Part shown: piece by piece, positions 1 to 8,059 of the stretch
Layout of the letters: the number at the start of each line of letters is the position of its first letter
Position numbering within the stretch: position 1 is the stretch's first letter
NCBI GenBank assembly: GCA_903896925.1
Contig: CAITZM010000051.1
Coordinates: 1 to 38,780 of the forward strand
Direction: 5' to 3'
From: an uncultured Lentisphaerota bacterium
Lineage (GTDB): Bacteria > Verrucomicrobiota > Kiritimatiellia > CAIQIC01
Length of the DNA: 38,780 bases
Notes under the pieces: generated by a model
Database searches by the model: none
The model's input: the letters and a program-made list of their open reading frames with translations, nothing else
Told to the model about the DNA's origin: nothing
Position numbers and translations under genes: made by a program

Positions 1-34
1 CGGCAGCTACAAGGTGCGGGCCGGCGGCCGCTGA
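1..34 (+). CDS. C-terminal end of a GloVer/FG-GAP paralogue (partial)
   Basis: The window opens inside a gene. The last ten codons, from base 2, read GSYKVRAGGR and stop at TGA 32-34. The same ten residues end the copy that stops at 2588, and a near-identical end (GIYKVRAGGR) closes the copy that stops at 5004. It is followed by the same kind of terminator hairpin and REP cluster, so it is the third visible member of the tandem array. Nothing can be said about its upstream part. Confidence 0.8.
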   Translation, partial: GSYKVRAGGR

Positions 35-70
35 CCGCCCCATCCCGCGCCCGGTACGGCGTTTGAACCG

Positions 71-111
71 CGGCCCGTTTCCGAACCTTGGAAACGGGCC
101 GCTTTGTTTTT
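71..111 (+). terminator. Intrinsic terminator after first paralogue
   Basis: Perfect 12-bp stem CGGCCCGTTTCC (71-82) and GGAAACGGGCCG (90-101) with a 7-nt loop, followed by a T-rich tract CTTTGTTTTT. The same structure recurs 37-38 nt after each of the three stop codons. Confidence 0.85.
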
Positions 112-126
112 CCGGAGAAAGCCCGT

Positions 127-301
127 GTAGCCGCGTTCGTGAGAACGCGGTCCGCTCTTTACTGGACCCTCTCGCGGAGCGAGAGGACTACTTGGGCCGC
201 AGTTGCGCGAAAGTTCTAGCATCTGCACGGCAACCGCATTTTGACGAATGCGGCTACAAGCAAACGCGGCACTCTGTGTAGCCGCGTTCGTGCGAACGCG
301 G
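127..301 (+). repeat. REP palindrome cluster 1 (four units)
   Basis: Four 24-bp units, each a palindrome next to a GTAG tetranucleotide. Unit A at 127-150 is GTAG then stem CCGCGTTC/GAACGCGG. Unit B at 168-191 is inverted: stem CCTCTCGC/GCGAGAGG then A-CTAC. Unit C at 234-257 is inverted: stem CCGCATT/AATGCGG then CTAC. Unit A again lies at 278-301. C is close to the reverse complement of A, so A-B-C is a head-to-head REP pair around a second palindrome type, as in BIMEs. A GTAG foot next to a hairpin is the recognised hallmark of REPs mobilised by RAYT (TnpA-REP) transposases. No RAYT gene is in the window. Confidence 0.8.
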
Positions 302-477
302 CCCGCTTCACGCAGCTACCGCCCCACCCATCCCATTTTTAGGTGGGGCCTTCCCGTCTGCGCGGGGCGCTACGCCGGGGCAGCCGGCCCCAACAGAGCA
401 GCGCCTGAGCGTAATTGGTCGGCAGGATAAGCGGCGGGACGCCGCTTCCACGGATGCGGATCAGGCAGGCCTCCCCC

Positions 478-644
478 TTCCACAAAGCTGCTGAGAAAAT
501 CATCAACAGGCCAAGAAATTAAGCGGTGCCCTGGTCCCCACGGCGATGGCGGTATAACCAAAAACTTGCAATTCGGAAAGGTCGTTATAAATTTCGAAAT
601 TCTTTGGGGAAGAACCAGGGGCAAATCAAACACAGGGGCAGACC
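478..644 (+). repeat. Duplicated upstream region of copy 2
   Basis: This segment resembles 2893-3063 upstream of copy 3. Both share ACAAAGCTGCT near their left end, an A/T-rich middle, an identical 17-nt AAAAACTTGCAATTCGG block (560-576 here), and GGGGCAAATCAA shortly before the ATG. The duplicated unit therefore includes the promoter region. The stretch 302-477 just upstream shows no gene and no clear structure. Confidence 0.65.
566..593 (+). promoter_or_regulatory. Candidate promoter of copy 2
   Basis: TTGCAA (566-571), 16 bp, TAAATT (588-593), inside a block conserved with the upstream region of copy 3, where TTGCAA-16-TAATTT occupies the same place. It is assigned by resemblance to sigma-70 boxes and by conservation between paralogues only. 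Confidence 0.4.
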
Positions 645-2588
645 ATGAAGAGTATCTCGCGGTGGACGGGTGGCGTGTTGGCGGTAGCGCTGGGTTGGCT
701 GGCGCAGGTGCAGGGTGGATGGGCGGCAGCGGGCACGGGCTGGAGCTATTAGCTGAACGGAGCTTCGCTGTGGGGTACGCATCCGGAGTGTACCCCGACC
801 CTGCTGGGCAGCAATCTGATTTGTACCTCATCCCAAGGCGGCACCTATGGTAAAGGAGCGATCCTTGTCCTAAAAGAAGTGTTCAGTCCCACGGGGCTTG
901 GGATGCTGTGCCTGCCGGAATTCGAGTTTGGAAGCATAGCGAATGATGGCAATTATCCCCTTGGTCAACCGGTCCTGGTGGGCTCCAACCTGTATGGCCT
1001 CACGAGGGATGGCGGGACTGCCGACTGGGGTTCGATTTACAGCTTGAATACCAATACGTGGCTGGAAACTCCGGTCTATAGTTTTACCGGGGGTACGACC
1101 AACGGCGCAGCCCCCGAAAGTTCGCTCATAGCCAGCGGTGCCATGCTGTACGGCACAACGTTGTCGGGCGGCAGCTCGGGCAACGGCATCGTGTTTTCCT
1201 ATTGGACCGGGGCCACTCGTGTGGGCCAAAGCCGGTTCAACATCCTGCACAGTTTCGCCGGCAAACCGGTAGATGGGGCTACACCGTATGGCCGCCTGCT
1301 GTTGTCGGGCACCACACTGTACGGAACGGCCAGCTATGGGGGCACGAATGACGGCGGGGTGCTGTTCAGTCTCAATACCGACGGGTCGGGCTATGCCATC
1401 CTGCACCATTTCACCTCGTCCAGTCAGGATGGTGCGCGCCCTTATAGTGGCGTGGTGCAACAGGGTGCTTATCTGTATGGAGTGGCGCCCATGGCCGGCG
1501 CTGCGGGTTACGGCATCATCTATTCGTATTATACCGGACCGGCCGCGCCCGGGGCCAACCGCTTCCAGGTGCTGCACCATTTTGCCGGCGCGCCAGCGGA
1601 TGGGGCCTTCCCGGCCGGCGGTCTCGTCCTGGCCGGCACCAATCTCTATGGCATGGCCTATACGGGCGGCATTTCGAACAACGGCACGTTGTACCGGATC
1701 AGTGCCGGCGGCAGCGGCTACACCAACCTGCTGCAGTTCACCGGCGCGGGCACGACGCCAGCGTCCGGGAAAAGTCCTGCTACGCATAACGGTCTGACGG
1801 TGTTCGGCAAGTATCTCTTTGGCACCACCTATTACGGCGGTGCCAACAACCTGGGGACGCTCTTCCGGCTGGACCTGACGGTGGACCCGAAACTGTGGCT
1901 CCAGACCGACGCCGGCCAGTTGGCCGTGTGGACACTCAACAGCGCCGGCGCCCAGGTGCGCGGCGGCCTGATGGAAAACACCGGAGCGTGGCTGGTGCGC
2001 GCCGCCGGCGACATCGACGGCGATGGCGTCGCGGATCTCCTGTTTCAGGATGGCAGCTACAACATGGCCGGCTGGCTCATGAATGCGGACAACACGAAGA
2101 AAGCCGCCAGCTACTGGTCGAACACCAGCCCTTGGGACCTGAAGGCCTGTGCCGACTTCGAAGGCACAGGCCGGGCGCAGGTGCTCTTCCAGAAGCCCGA
2201 CGGCTCGCTCGCGCTCTGGCGCTTGAACCCCGACGGCTCCTACAACAGCTCCATGGGTCTGGGCAATTCCGCCCCCTACGTCCTGCGCGGCGCCGGCGAT
2301 CTCGATGGCGACGGCAAGGCGGACCTGATTTTCCAAAACGCCGCCGGTAACCTGGCGGTGTGGAAGCACAATATTGACGGCACTATTTCCGGCGCCACGC
2401 TGCCCGGCGCCGGCACCTGGCTCTTGCGCGCCGTGCTGGACGTCAACGGCAACGGCATCTCCGACATCATCTGGCAGGCGCCGGATGGCAATGTGGCCGG
2501 CTGGTTCGTCAACGCCCCCGTAACCCCGGCGGGCTCCTTCAGCCCTGGCGGCGCCGGCAGCTACAAGGTGCGGGCCGGCGGCCGCTGA
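645..2588 (+). pseudogene. GloVer/FG-GAP secreted protein, interrupted by an in-frame TAG
   Basis: Reading from ATG 645 gives a signal peptide (MKSISRW followed by a hydrophobic run to about residue 27), then WSY and a TAG at 750-752 (codon 36). Beyond it the same frame is open to TGA 2586-2588 with no other lesion. It aligns with copy 3 throughout: GloVer repeats, then four FG-GAP-like repeats with DxDGDGxxD-type loops (for example DIDGDGVAD). At the equivalent place copy 3 reads WNYT, so TAG replaces an ACC threonine codon. Without read-through the signal peptide is separated from the propeller, and restart at GTG 879 would give a protein with no export signal. TAG is a normal stop in other genes here (13667-13669, 19510-19512, the sirC-hemA gene), so general amber recoding is unlikely. 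Recent inactivation, a sequencing error or suppression remain possible. Confidence 0.7.
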
Positions 2589-2623
2589 CCGCCAGCTCCC
2601 GCGCTCGGCAAGCGCTTGAACCG

Positions 2624-2664
2624 CTGCCCGTTTCCAGAACATGGAAACGGGCAGTGTTGTTTTT
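2624..2664 (+). terminator. Intrinsic terminator after copy 2
   Basis: Stem CTGCCCGTTTCC (2624-2635) and GGAAACGGGCAG (2643-2654), 7-nt loop, then TGTTGTTTTT. The outer base pairs differ from the terminators of copies 1 and 3 in a compensatory way, CTG/CAG for CGG/CCG, so the stem is maintained. Confidence 0.85.
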
Positions 2665-2682
2665 CCGAGGATTGCCCGCTTT

Positions 2683-2871
2683 GTAGCCGCGTTCGTGAGC
2701 ACGCGGCCCGCTCAACGCTGCAACGAGCTACGGGCACACCTCTCGCGGAGCGAGAGGACTACCATGGCCGCGGCTGCGCGAACGTCTGAGCGCGTGCAAC
2801 AACCGCATGCTGACGAATGCGACTACAGGCAAACGCGGTCCTTTCGTGTAGCCGTGTTCGTGTGCACGCGG
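2683..2871 (+). repeat. REP palindrome cluster 2 (four units)
   Basis: Same A-B-C-A order as cluster 1: A 2683-2706, B 2739-2762, C 2803-2826, A 2848-2871. Some units have drifted: the CTAC side of C reads GCGACTAC instead of GCGGCTAC, and the second A has CCGTGTTC/GCACGCGG. It lies between the terminator of copy 2 and the upstream region of copy 3. Confidence 0.8.
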
Positions 2872-2892
2872 CCTGCTCAACGCGGACGCCGC

Positions 2893-3063
2893 TTTTACAA
2901 AGCTGCTCTGAAATTCATAAGCAAGGTCAGGACGAAATATTAAACGGTACATAGGGCCACGCTCCGCTTGATGTGGCTGTCGGAAAAACTTGCAATTCGG
3001 TCTGATCAGGATAATTTAAAATCTTTCGGTAAGTACAGCGGGGCAAATCAACAGGGGCTGAGC
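2893..3063 (+). repeat. Duplicated upstream region of copy 3
   Basis: Counterpart of 478-644. It shares ACAAAGCTGCT (2897-2907), the 17-nt block at 2984-3000 and the GGGGCAAATCAA stretch near the ATG. The middle has diverged by substitutions and small indels. Confidence 0.65.
2990..3017 (+). promoter_or_regulatory. Candidate promoter of copy 3
   Basis: TTGCAA (2990-2995), 16 bp, TAATTT (3012-3017). Same boxes and spacing as upstream of copy 2. Confidence 0.4.
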
Positions 3064-5004
3064 ATGAAGAGTACCTCACGGTGGTCGGGTGGCTTGTTGG
3101 CGGTGACGGTGGGTGGGTGGGCGCTGGTGCAGGGCGTGGTGGCGGGCGGGGGCACAGGTTGGAATTACACCTTTAATGGGAGTGTGCTTGGGGGCACGAC
3201 GCCGCGCTGTACTCCGACCTTGGTGGGGAGCAACTTGATTGTCACTACGCTTTCGGGTGGCACCTACAACCAAGGAGTGCTCTTGCTTAAAGAGGCTTTC
3301 AACCCCTCCGGCGTCGGGTTATGCGTTCCCGTCTGGGAGTTTGGTGCCGCGACGAATGATGGCGGCGGCCCCATCGGTCAAGCGCTCATGGTGGGTTCCA
3401 CCCTGTACGGCATCACGACCCATGGCGGGACTGCCAACATGGGTACGATTTACAGCGTGAATACCAATACGTGGGTGGAGACCCCGGTCCACCACTTTAC
3501 CGGCGGCACGACCAATGGCGACGGCCCCCAGGGGTCGCTCACGGCCAGCGGTTCCAGGTTATACGGCGTGACGGGCGCGGGCGGTGGCTCCAATGCGGGC
3601 ACCGTGTTTTCCTACGAGACGGGTCTGCTTCGTGTGGGGCAAACCCGGTTCAACCTCCTGCACAGTTTTGCCGGCGGACTCAATGATGGTAACGAGCCCA
3701 GAGCCCGCCTGCTGTTGTCGGGCACCACACTTTATGGCTCGACATGCGTGGGGGGGGCGAATGACTTCGGGGTCCTGTTCAGCCTCAATACAGACGGGTC
3801 GAATTATTCCGTCCTGTATCATTTTACCGGCTCAACCTCCGACGGTGGGATACCCCAAGCGGGCTTGGCGCAATCCGGGAGCTATCTCTACGGCACGACA
3901 ACCACGGGAGGTGTCTGGGGGCGCGGTACCCTCTTCTCCTATTATACCGGACCCGCCCTGTTGGGCGTCAACCGGTTCCATGTGCTGCACAATTTTTCCA
4001 TCCAGCCCACGGATGGCTACAACCCCCTCAGCGACCTCGTCTTGGCCGGCACCAATCTCTATGGCATGACCGAATGGGGCGGCGTTTCGAACAAGGGCAC
4101 GTTGTACCGGATCAGTACCGGCGGCAGCGGCTACACCAACCTGCTGGAGTTCACCGGCACGGGTACGGCGCAACCTTCCGGGATGCATCCGGCCATGTTC
4201 AATGGACTGACGGTCTCTGGCAAGTATATTTTCGGATCGACCTCGTCCGACGGCAACGGTTTCCATGGCACGGTCTTCCGGCTGGACCTGACCTTGGACC
4301 CGAAATTGTGGCTCCAGACAGACGCGGGCCAAACTGCCGTGTGGATGTTGAACACCAACGGCAATATCGCGCGCAGCGCCCTCATGGAAAACACCGGCGG
4401 CTGGGCCTTGAAGGCCGCCGGCGACATCGACGGCGATGGCGTCACCGACCTCCTGTTCCAGGACGGCAGCCACAACATGGCCGGCTGGCTGATGCATGCC
4501 GACAATACAAAGCGCTCAGGCAGTTTCTGGTCGAACACCGGCGCCTGGGACCTCAAGGCCTGCGCCGACTTCGAAGGCACCGGCCGGGCGCAGGTGCTCT
4601 TCCAGAAGCCCGATGGCTCGCTCGCGCTCTGGCGCTTGAACCCCGATGGTTCCTATAACAGTTCGCTCGGCCTGGGCACCTCCGGGGCCGCCTATGTCCT
4701 GCGCGGCGCCGGCGATCTTGACGGCGATGGCAAGGCGGATTTGATCTTCCAGAACGCGGCTGGCAATCTCGCGGTGTGGAAGCACACTACGGATGGCAAG
4801 CTTTACGGCACCACGCTGCCCGGCGCCGGCTCATGGGTCTTGCGCGCCGTGCTGGATGTCAATGGCAACGGTATCTCCGACATCATCTGGCAGGCGCCGG
4901 CTGGTACGGTCGCCGGCTGGTTCGTCAATGCCCCCGGGACACCTGTGGGCACCTTCCCCGTCGGCGCCGGCGGCATCTATAAGGTGCGGGCCGGCGGCCG
5001 CTGA
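3064..5004 (+). CDS. Secreted seven-repeat GloVer propeller with C-terminal FG-GAP repeats
   Basis: A 646-residue protein of unknown function, probably exported. ATG 3064 is chosen because it begins a clear signal peptide (MKSTSRWSGG, then a hydrophobic stretch to about residue 27); upstream in-frame starts would bury that signal. Residues about 31-410 hold seven repeats of the Gloeo_Verruco type, with a hydrophobic-F-G/A core, a Y/L-YG-T strand and a GG-x-x-G-T-x-F/Y ending. Seven copies suggest a seven-bladed beta-propeller. Residues about 414-646 hold four FG-GAP/VCBS-like repeats (DIDGDGVTD, DFEGTGRAQ, DLDGDGKAD, DVNGNGISD), which in known proteins bind calcium. No C-terminal anchor or PEP-CTERM signal is visible. 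It is the only complete, uninterrupted member of the tandem family in the window. Confidence 0.85.
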   Translation: MKSTSRWSGGLLAVTVGGWALVQGVVAGGGTGWNYTFNGSVLGGTTPRCTPTLVGSNLIVTTLSGGTYNQGVLLLKEAFNPSGVGLCVPVWEFGAATNDGGGPIGQALMVGSTLYGITTHGGTANMGTIYSVNTNTWVETPVHHFTGGTTNGDGPQGSLTASGSRLYGVTGAGGGSNAGTVFSYETGLLRVGQTRFNLLHSFAGGLNDGNEPRARLLLSGTTLYGSTCVGGANDFGVLFSLNTDGSNYSVLYHFTGSTSDGGIPQAGLAQSGSYLYGTTTTGGVWGRGTLFSYYTGPALLGVNRFHVLHNFSIQPTDGYNPLSDLVLAGTNLYGMTEWGGVSNKGTLYRISTGGSGYTNLLEFTGTGTAQPSGMHPAMFNGLTVSGKYIFGSTSSDGNGFHGTVFRLDLTLDPKLWLQTDAGQTAVWMLNTNGNIARSALMENTGGWALKAAGDIDGDGVTDLLFQDGSHNMAGWLMHADNTKRSGSFWSNTGAWDLKACADFEGTGRAQVLFQKPDGSLALWRLNPDGSYNSSLGLGTSGAAYVLRGAGDLDGDGKADLIFQNAAGNLAVWKHTTDGKLYGTTLPGAGSWVLRAVLDVNGNGISDIIWQAPAGTVAGWFVNAPGTPVGTFPVGAGGIYKVRAGGR

Positions 5005-5039
5005 CCGTTAGTTCCCGCGCCCGGCAAGCGCTTGAACCG

Positions 5040-5081
5040 CGGCCCGTTTCCAGATCTTGGAAACGGGCCGCTTTGCTGTTT
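5040..5081 (+). terminator. Intrinsic terminator after copy 3
   Basis: Stem CGGCCCGTTTCC (5040-5051) and GGAAACGGGCCG (5059-5070), loop AGATCTT, then CTTTGCTGTTT. The T tract is less regular than in the other two. Confidence 0.8.
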
Positions 5082-5109
5082 CGGGGCTCGCGGGGCAGGC
5101 ACCGCTCTT

Positions 5110-5459
5110 GTAGCCGCGTTCGTGAGAACGCGGTCCGCTCGACGCGCTACGCGCGACAGGAACCTCTCGCGGAGCGAGAGGACTACTATGGCAGCGGCTG
5201 CGCGCAGGTTTGAGCAACTGCACGGCAACCGCCTTCTGACGAATGCGGCTACAAGCAAACGCGGCCCGTCCGCGTAGCCGCGTTCGTGAGAACGCGGTCC
5301 GCTCAGCGTGGCTACGCTCTACGGTACCCTCTCGCGGAGCGAGAGGACTACTAGCCGCGGCTGCGCGGAGGTTCGAGCAGCTGCACGACAACCGCATGCT
5401 GACGAATGCGGCTACGGAAAGCGTGGCCAGTACCTGTAGCCGCGTTCGTGAGCACGCGG
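5110..5459 (+). repeat. REP palindrome cluster 3 (seven units)
   Basis: An expanded array: A 5110-5133, B 5163-5186, C 5229-5252, A 5274-5297, B 5328-5351, C 5392-5415, A 5436-5459. The A-B-C block of about 143 bp is repeated twice with a period near 164 bp and closed by a third A. Spacers between units are also similar between blocks, so the larger block has been duplicated, not only the palindromes. Confidence 0.8.
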
Positions 5460-5490
5460 CCCGCGCAACGCGGCTGCAGCCCAATCACTT

Positions 5491-5520
5491 CGCTTCCGTG
5501 TTCATCCGTGTTGCTCCGTG
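5491..5520 (+). repeat. Three 10-bp TCCGTG-containing repeats
   Basis: CGCTTCCGTG, TTCATCCGTG and TTGCTCCGTG follow each other directly. Short TCCGTG runs of this kind are, from memory, common in intergenic DNA of PVC genomes. Function unknown. Confidence 0.4.
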
Positions 5521-5610
5521 GCCTCTGCGGCTCCCTTCTGCGACCGCCTCCGACCTGGGCGGTCCCGGTGGTGTCCTCCACTCCCGTCCTGTCGCGGGCG
5601 CGTTCGCGGC

Positions 5611-5639
5611 TTTACCGGGGCGCGCGGTTTCGCTACTCT
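5611..5639 (+). promoter_or_regulatory. Candidate promoter of the polysaccharide operon
   Basis: TTTACC (5611-5616), 17 bp, TACTCT (5634-5639), with only 7 nt before ATG 5647 and no Shine-Dalgarno sequence. If real, transcription would begin at or next to the start codon, giving a leaderless mRNA. Two other genes here show the same geometry. Confidence 0.4.
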
Positions 5640-5646
5640 CGCGCCG

Positions 5647-6450
5647 ATGCAAGCGCTCGCCATCGCCTGGCGGCACCGCGAACTGCTCTGGAACCTCGCG
5701 GGCCGCGACCTGAAAGGACGCTACAAGGACTCCATGCTGGGTCTGCTGTGGACGATCCTCGCGCCCCTGTTTATGGCGGGGATCTACATTTTCTTCCTGC
5801 GCCTGCTCGGCGGGCGCGGGCTGCAGATCGGCATGCCCGATATCATCATCGGCGTCTTCGCCTGGCAGTTCACCGTCCAGTGCGTCACCTCCGGGCTCAA
5901 CGCCTTCACGGGCAACGCAAACCTGGTGAAGAAGGTCTACCTCCCGCGGCTCCTGCTGCCGGCTTCGGTCGTGCTGTCGGCTCTGGTCAACTTCCTGCTG
6001 ATGCTGGTGGTGCAGCTGCCGCTGATCGCCTTCCTGCTCTGGCGGCAGCACGAGCTGTTGTCCATCTGGACCCTGGCGCTGCCGGTGGTGATCGTCTACC
6101 ACACCTTCTTCAATCTGCTCCTCGCCCTGACCGTCTCGGCGGCGAACGTTTACTTCCGCGACACGCAGCACCTCGTCGGCCTCGGCCTGAGCGCGTGGTT
6201 CTTTGTCAGCCCGGTGATGTATCCCCTGTCGTTCGTCCACAACCTGGCGGAGCGCTGGCCGTGGCTCGAGAGCCTCTATCAGCTAAACCCGCTGACGGTG
6301 ATCATCACGGCCTACCGCACGCTGCAGACCGGCGGGCCGCTGGTGCTGACCCCGGCGGCGGCGATCGGCTGGCTCTGGCCACTGGCGGCGGCGGTGCTCG
6401 TGTTCTATGCGTTCGACCGCGCGCAGCGCAACTTTGCGGACGTCCTATGA
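5647..6450 (+). CDS. ABC-2 type polysaccharide export permease (Wzm-like)
   Basis: A 267-residue inner-membrane permease of the ABC-2 family. With the ATPase that follows it should move an undecaprenyl-linked O-antigen or other surface polysaccharide across the inner membrane. The N-terminal RDLKGRYKDSMLGLLW stretch is the usual amphipathic entry of Wzm/TagG-like permeases. About six hydrophobic segments follow, and the length matches the family (about 260-270). ATG 5647 is chosen because homologous sequence starts at MQALAIAWRH; nothing upstream resembles the family. The stop overlaps the next start as ATGA. No SD sequence is visible, in line with the possible leaderless promoter. Confidence 0.9.
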   Translation: MQALAIAWRHRELLWNLAGRDLKGRYKDSMLGLLWTILAPLFMAGIYIFFLRLLGGRGLQIGMPDIIIGVFAWQFTVQCVTSGLNAFTGNANLVKKVYLPRLLLPASVVLSALVNFLLMLVVQLPLIAFLLWRQHELLSIWTLALPVVIVYHTFFNLLLALTVSAANVYFRDTQHLVGLGLSAWFFVSPVMYPLSFVHNLAERWPWLESLYQLNPLTVIITAYRTLQTGGPLVLTPAAAIGWLWPLAAAVLVFYAFDRAQRNFADVL

Positions 6451-7631
6451 ACGCCATCGAAGTCCAGAACCTCGGCAAGCGCTACCGCAAGGCGGGCGTC
6501 GGCGCCCCCACCCTGCGCGAGGCGCTCAAGCGCACGTTCCGGCGCCAGCCGATGGAGGATTTCTGGGCGGTGCGCGGGCTGAACTTCGCGATCGAGCCGG
6601 GCCGGGCGATCGGGGTCATCGGGCCGAACGGGTCCGGCAAAAGCTCGCTGCTCGGCCTGCTGGCGGGCACGATCACGCCCACCGAGGGCAGCGTGCGCGT
6701 CGAGGGCCGGATCTCCTCGCTGCTGGAGCTGGGCGCGGGTTTCCATCCCGACCTTTCCGGGCGCGAAAATGTGTTCCTGAACGCCGCGATCCTCGGCATC
6801 CCGCAGGAGGATGTCCGGCGGCGGTTCGATGCGATCGTGGACTTCGCCGGCCTGCGCGAGTTCATCGACATGCCCGTGAAGCACTACTCCAGCGGCATGT
6901 ATGTGCGGCTCGCCTTTTCTGTCGCCGTGGAGATGAATCCCGACGTGCTGCTGGTGGACGAGGTGCTCGCGGTCGGCGACACCGCGTTCCAGATGAAGTG
7001 CCTCGACCGCATCCGCGACTTCAAGCGGCGCGGCAAGACCATCCTGCTCGTCTCGCACGCGCTGGAGACCGTCGAGCAGTTCTGCGACGAGGTCATCTTG
7101 ATCCACAAGGGCACGATGATCCAGCGCGGTCCGCCCTCCGAGGTGATTTTCAACTATCTGAAGTCCTACATGGTGCGCATCGGCCTGCTGAACGTGGAGG
7201 AACACGGCACGCGCGAGGTGGAAATCCGCGCCGTGCGCCTGCTCGACGCGGCGGGTCACGACACGGTGGTCTTCACCACCGGCCAGCCGATGGTCATCGA
7301 AGTGCAGTACCACGCCCAGCGCCGGATCGAGAAACCGGTCTTTGGGTTCAATTTGAAGACCGGCAACGGCATCTATGTCTTCGGCTCCAATACGCAGATC
7401 GCCCAGGTCCCGCTGGAGGCCATCGCCGGCGATGGCGTCATGCGGCTGACCATCAATCCGCTGACGCTGATGGCCGGGCGCTTTTTCCTGTCGCTGTCGA
7501 TCCACTCGTGGGACCACAGCGTGCAATATCACCGGCAGGAGGACCTGCATCCCTTCATGGTCAAGGACGACTCCCAGCACAAGGGACTGCTGCATCTGGA
7601 CACCGCCTGGGAGCACCGGCCCGCGTTATGA
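6447..7631 (+). CDS. ABC transporter ATP-binding protein for polysaccharide export (Wzt-like)
   Basis: A 394-residue ATPase partner of the preceding permease. Walker A GPNGSGKS at 59-66, signature YSSGM at 147-151, Walker B VLLVDE at 167-172 and switch histidine H204 are intact. Residues about 245-394 form an extra domain of the Wzt C-terminal type, which in E. coli O9a-like systems recognises the finished, terminally modified glycan. Its presence suggests a chain-length or cap-dependent export mechanism instead of a simple teichoic-acid-type exporter. It overlaps the permease by 4 nt (ATGA) and the next gene likewise. Confidence 0.92.
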   Translation: MNAIEVQNLGKRYRKAGVGAPTLREALKRTFRRQPMEDFWAVRGLNFAIEPGRAIGVIGPNGSGKSSLLGLLAGTITPTEGSVRVEGRISSLLELGAGFHPDLSGRENVFLNAAILGIPQEDVRRRFDAIVDFAGLREFIDMPVKHYSSGMYVRLAFSVAVEMNPDVLLVDEVLAVGDTAFQMKCLDRIRDFKRRGKTILLVSHALETVEQFCDEVILIHKGTMIQRGPPSEVIFNYLKSYMVRIGLLNVEEHGTREVEIRAVRLLDAAGHDTVVFTTGQPMVIEVQYHAQRRIEKPVFGFNLKTGNGIYVFGSNTQIAQVPLEAIAGDGVMRLTINPLTLMAGRFFLSLSIHSWDHSVQYHRQEDLHPFMVKDDSQHKGLLHLDTAWEHRPAL

Positions 7632-8059
7632 AACTGGTGATCAACAGCCAGGACCGCAGCGCCGATCTCGGCGCAGCACTCGCCGCCGCGGCGCGGCAGC
7701 GGCCCGCCGGGCAGAAGCCCTATGCGATGGCCGGGGCGATCAGCGCCCTGCGCCTGCAGTCCGTCGCCTCCGAGGCCGACTACGGCGCCGAACTGCTGCG
7801 CCTGCTCCGCTATCGCGACAACGTGGACACGCTCCCCTTTGAGATCCCGCGCAAGCGCGGCTGGGCGGGCGCGCTCACCGCCCAGTTCAAGCGCGTCCTG
7901 TGGAAGGTGCTGCGCTATCAGCACGACCGGATCACCAGCCGGCAGAACCTGATCAATCATCTTTATACCAACGCCCTGGAGTGCGAGCACCGCCAGCGCG
8001 CGCAGGAAGTGCGCGAGCTCCAGCGCCGGATCGCAGCCCTGGAGCAGAAGCTGAAATGA
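7628..8059 (+). CDS. Small coiled-coil protein of the polysaccharide operon
   Basis: A 143-residue protein of no assigned function. ATG 7628 overlaps the ATPase stop by 4 nt, and its own stop overlaps the glycosyltransferase start by 4 nt, so it is firmly part of the operon. Residues about 68-105 (FEIPRKRGW, then FKRVLWKVLRY and a QN-rich turn) resemble the N-terminal segment that, in many O-antigen-cluster methyltransferases and glycosyltransferases, precedes the catalytic domain (a basic amphipathic helix and a Q-x-x-x-N stretch). Residues about 115-143 are a charged heptad-like coiled coil ending LEQKLK. No catalytic motif is visible. It could be a membrane-peripheral scaffold for the polymerase or exporter; that is inference. 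Confidence 0.8.
   Translation: MKLVINSQDRSADLGAALAAAARQRPAGQKPYAMAGAISALRLQSVASEADYGAELLRLLRYRDNVDTLPFEIPRKRGWAGALTAQFKRVLWKVLRYQHDRITSRQNLINHLYTNALECEHRQRAQEVRELQRRIAALEQKLK

Noticed and set aside
645..2588. Genome-wide reassignment of TAG as a sense codon
   Set aside because: Other intact genes end in TAG, including the Rcp1-like receiver (13667-13669), the large hybrid kinase (19510-19512) and the sirC-hemA fusion, each exactly where the family is expected to end.
870..2702. A 610-codon minus-strand open frame over the amber-interrupted GloVer gene
   Set aside because: It mirrors the GloVer and FG-GAP repeats in antisense and has no similarity to known proteins.
127..5459. A CRISPR-like array in the regularly spaced palindromes
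   Set aside because: Units alternate in type and orientation (A, inverted B, inverted C), spacers are themselves similar between clusters, and no cas gene is present. REP/BIME fits better.
5406..6446. Upstream extension of the Wzt-like ATPase frame through the permease gene
   Set aside because: The extension runs out of frame across the permease and is Arg/Pro-rich. The ATPase begins with the family-typical MNAIEVQNLGKRY at 6447.
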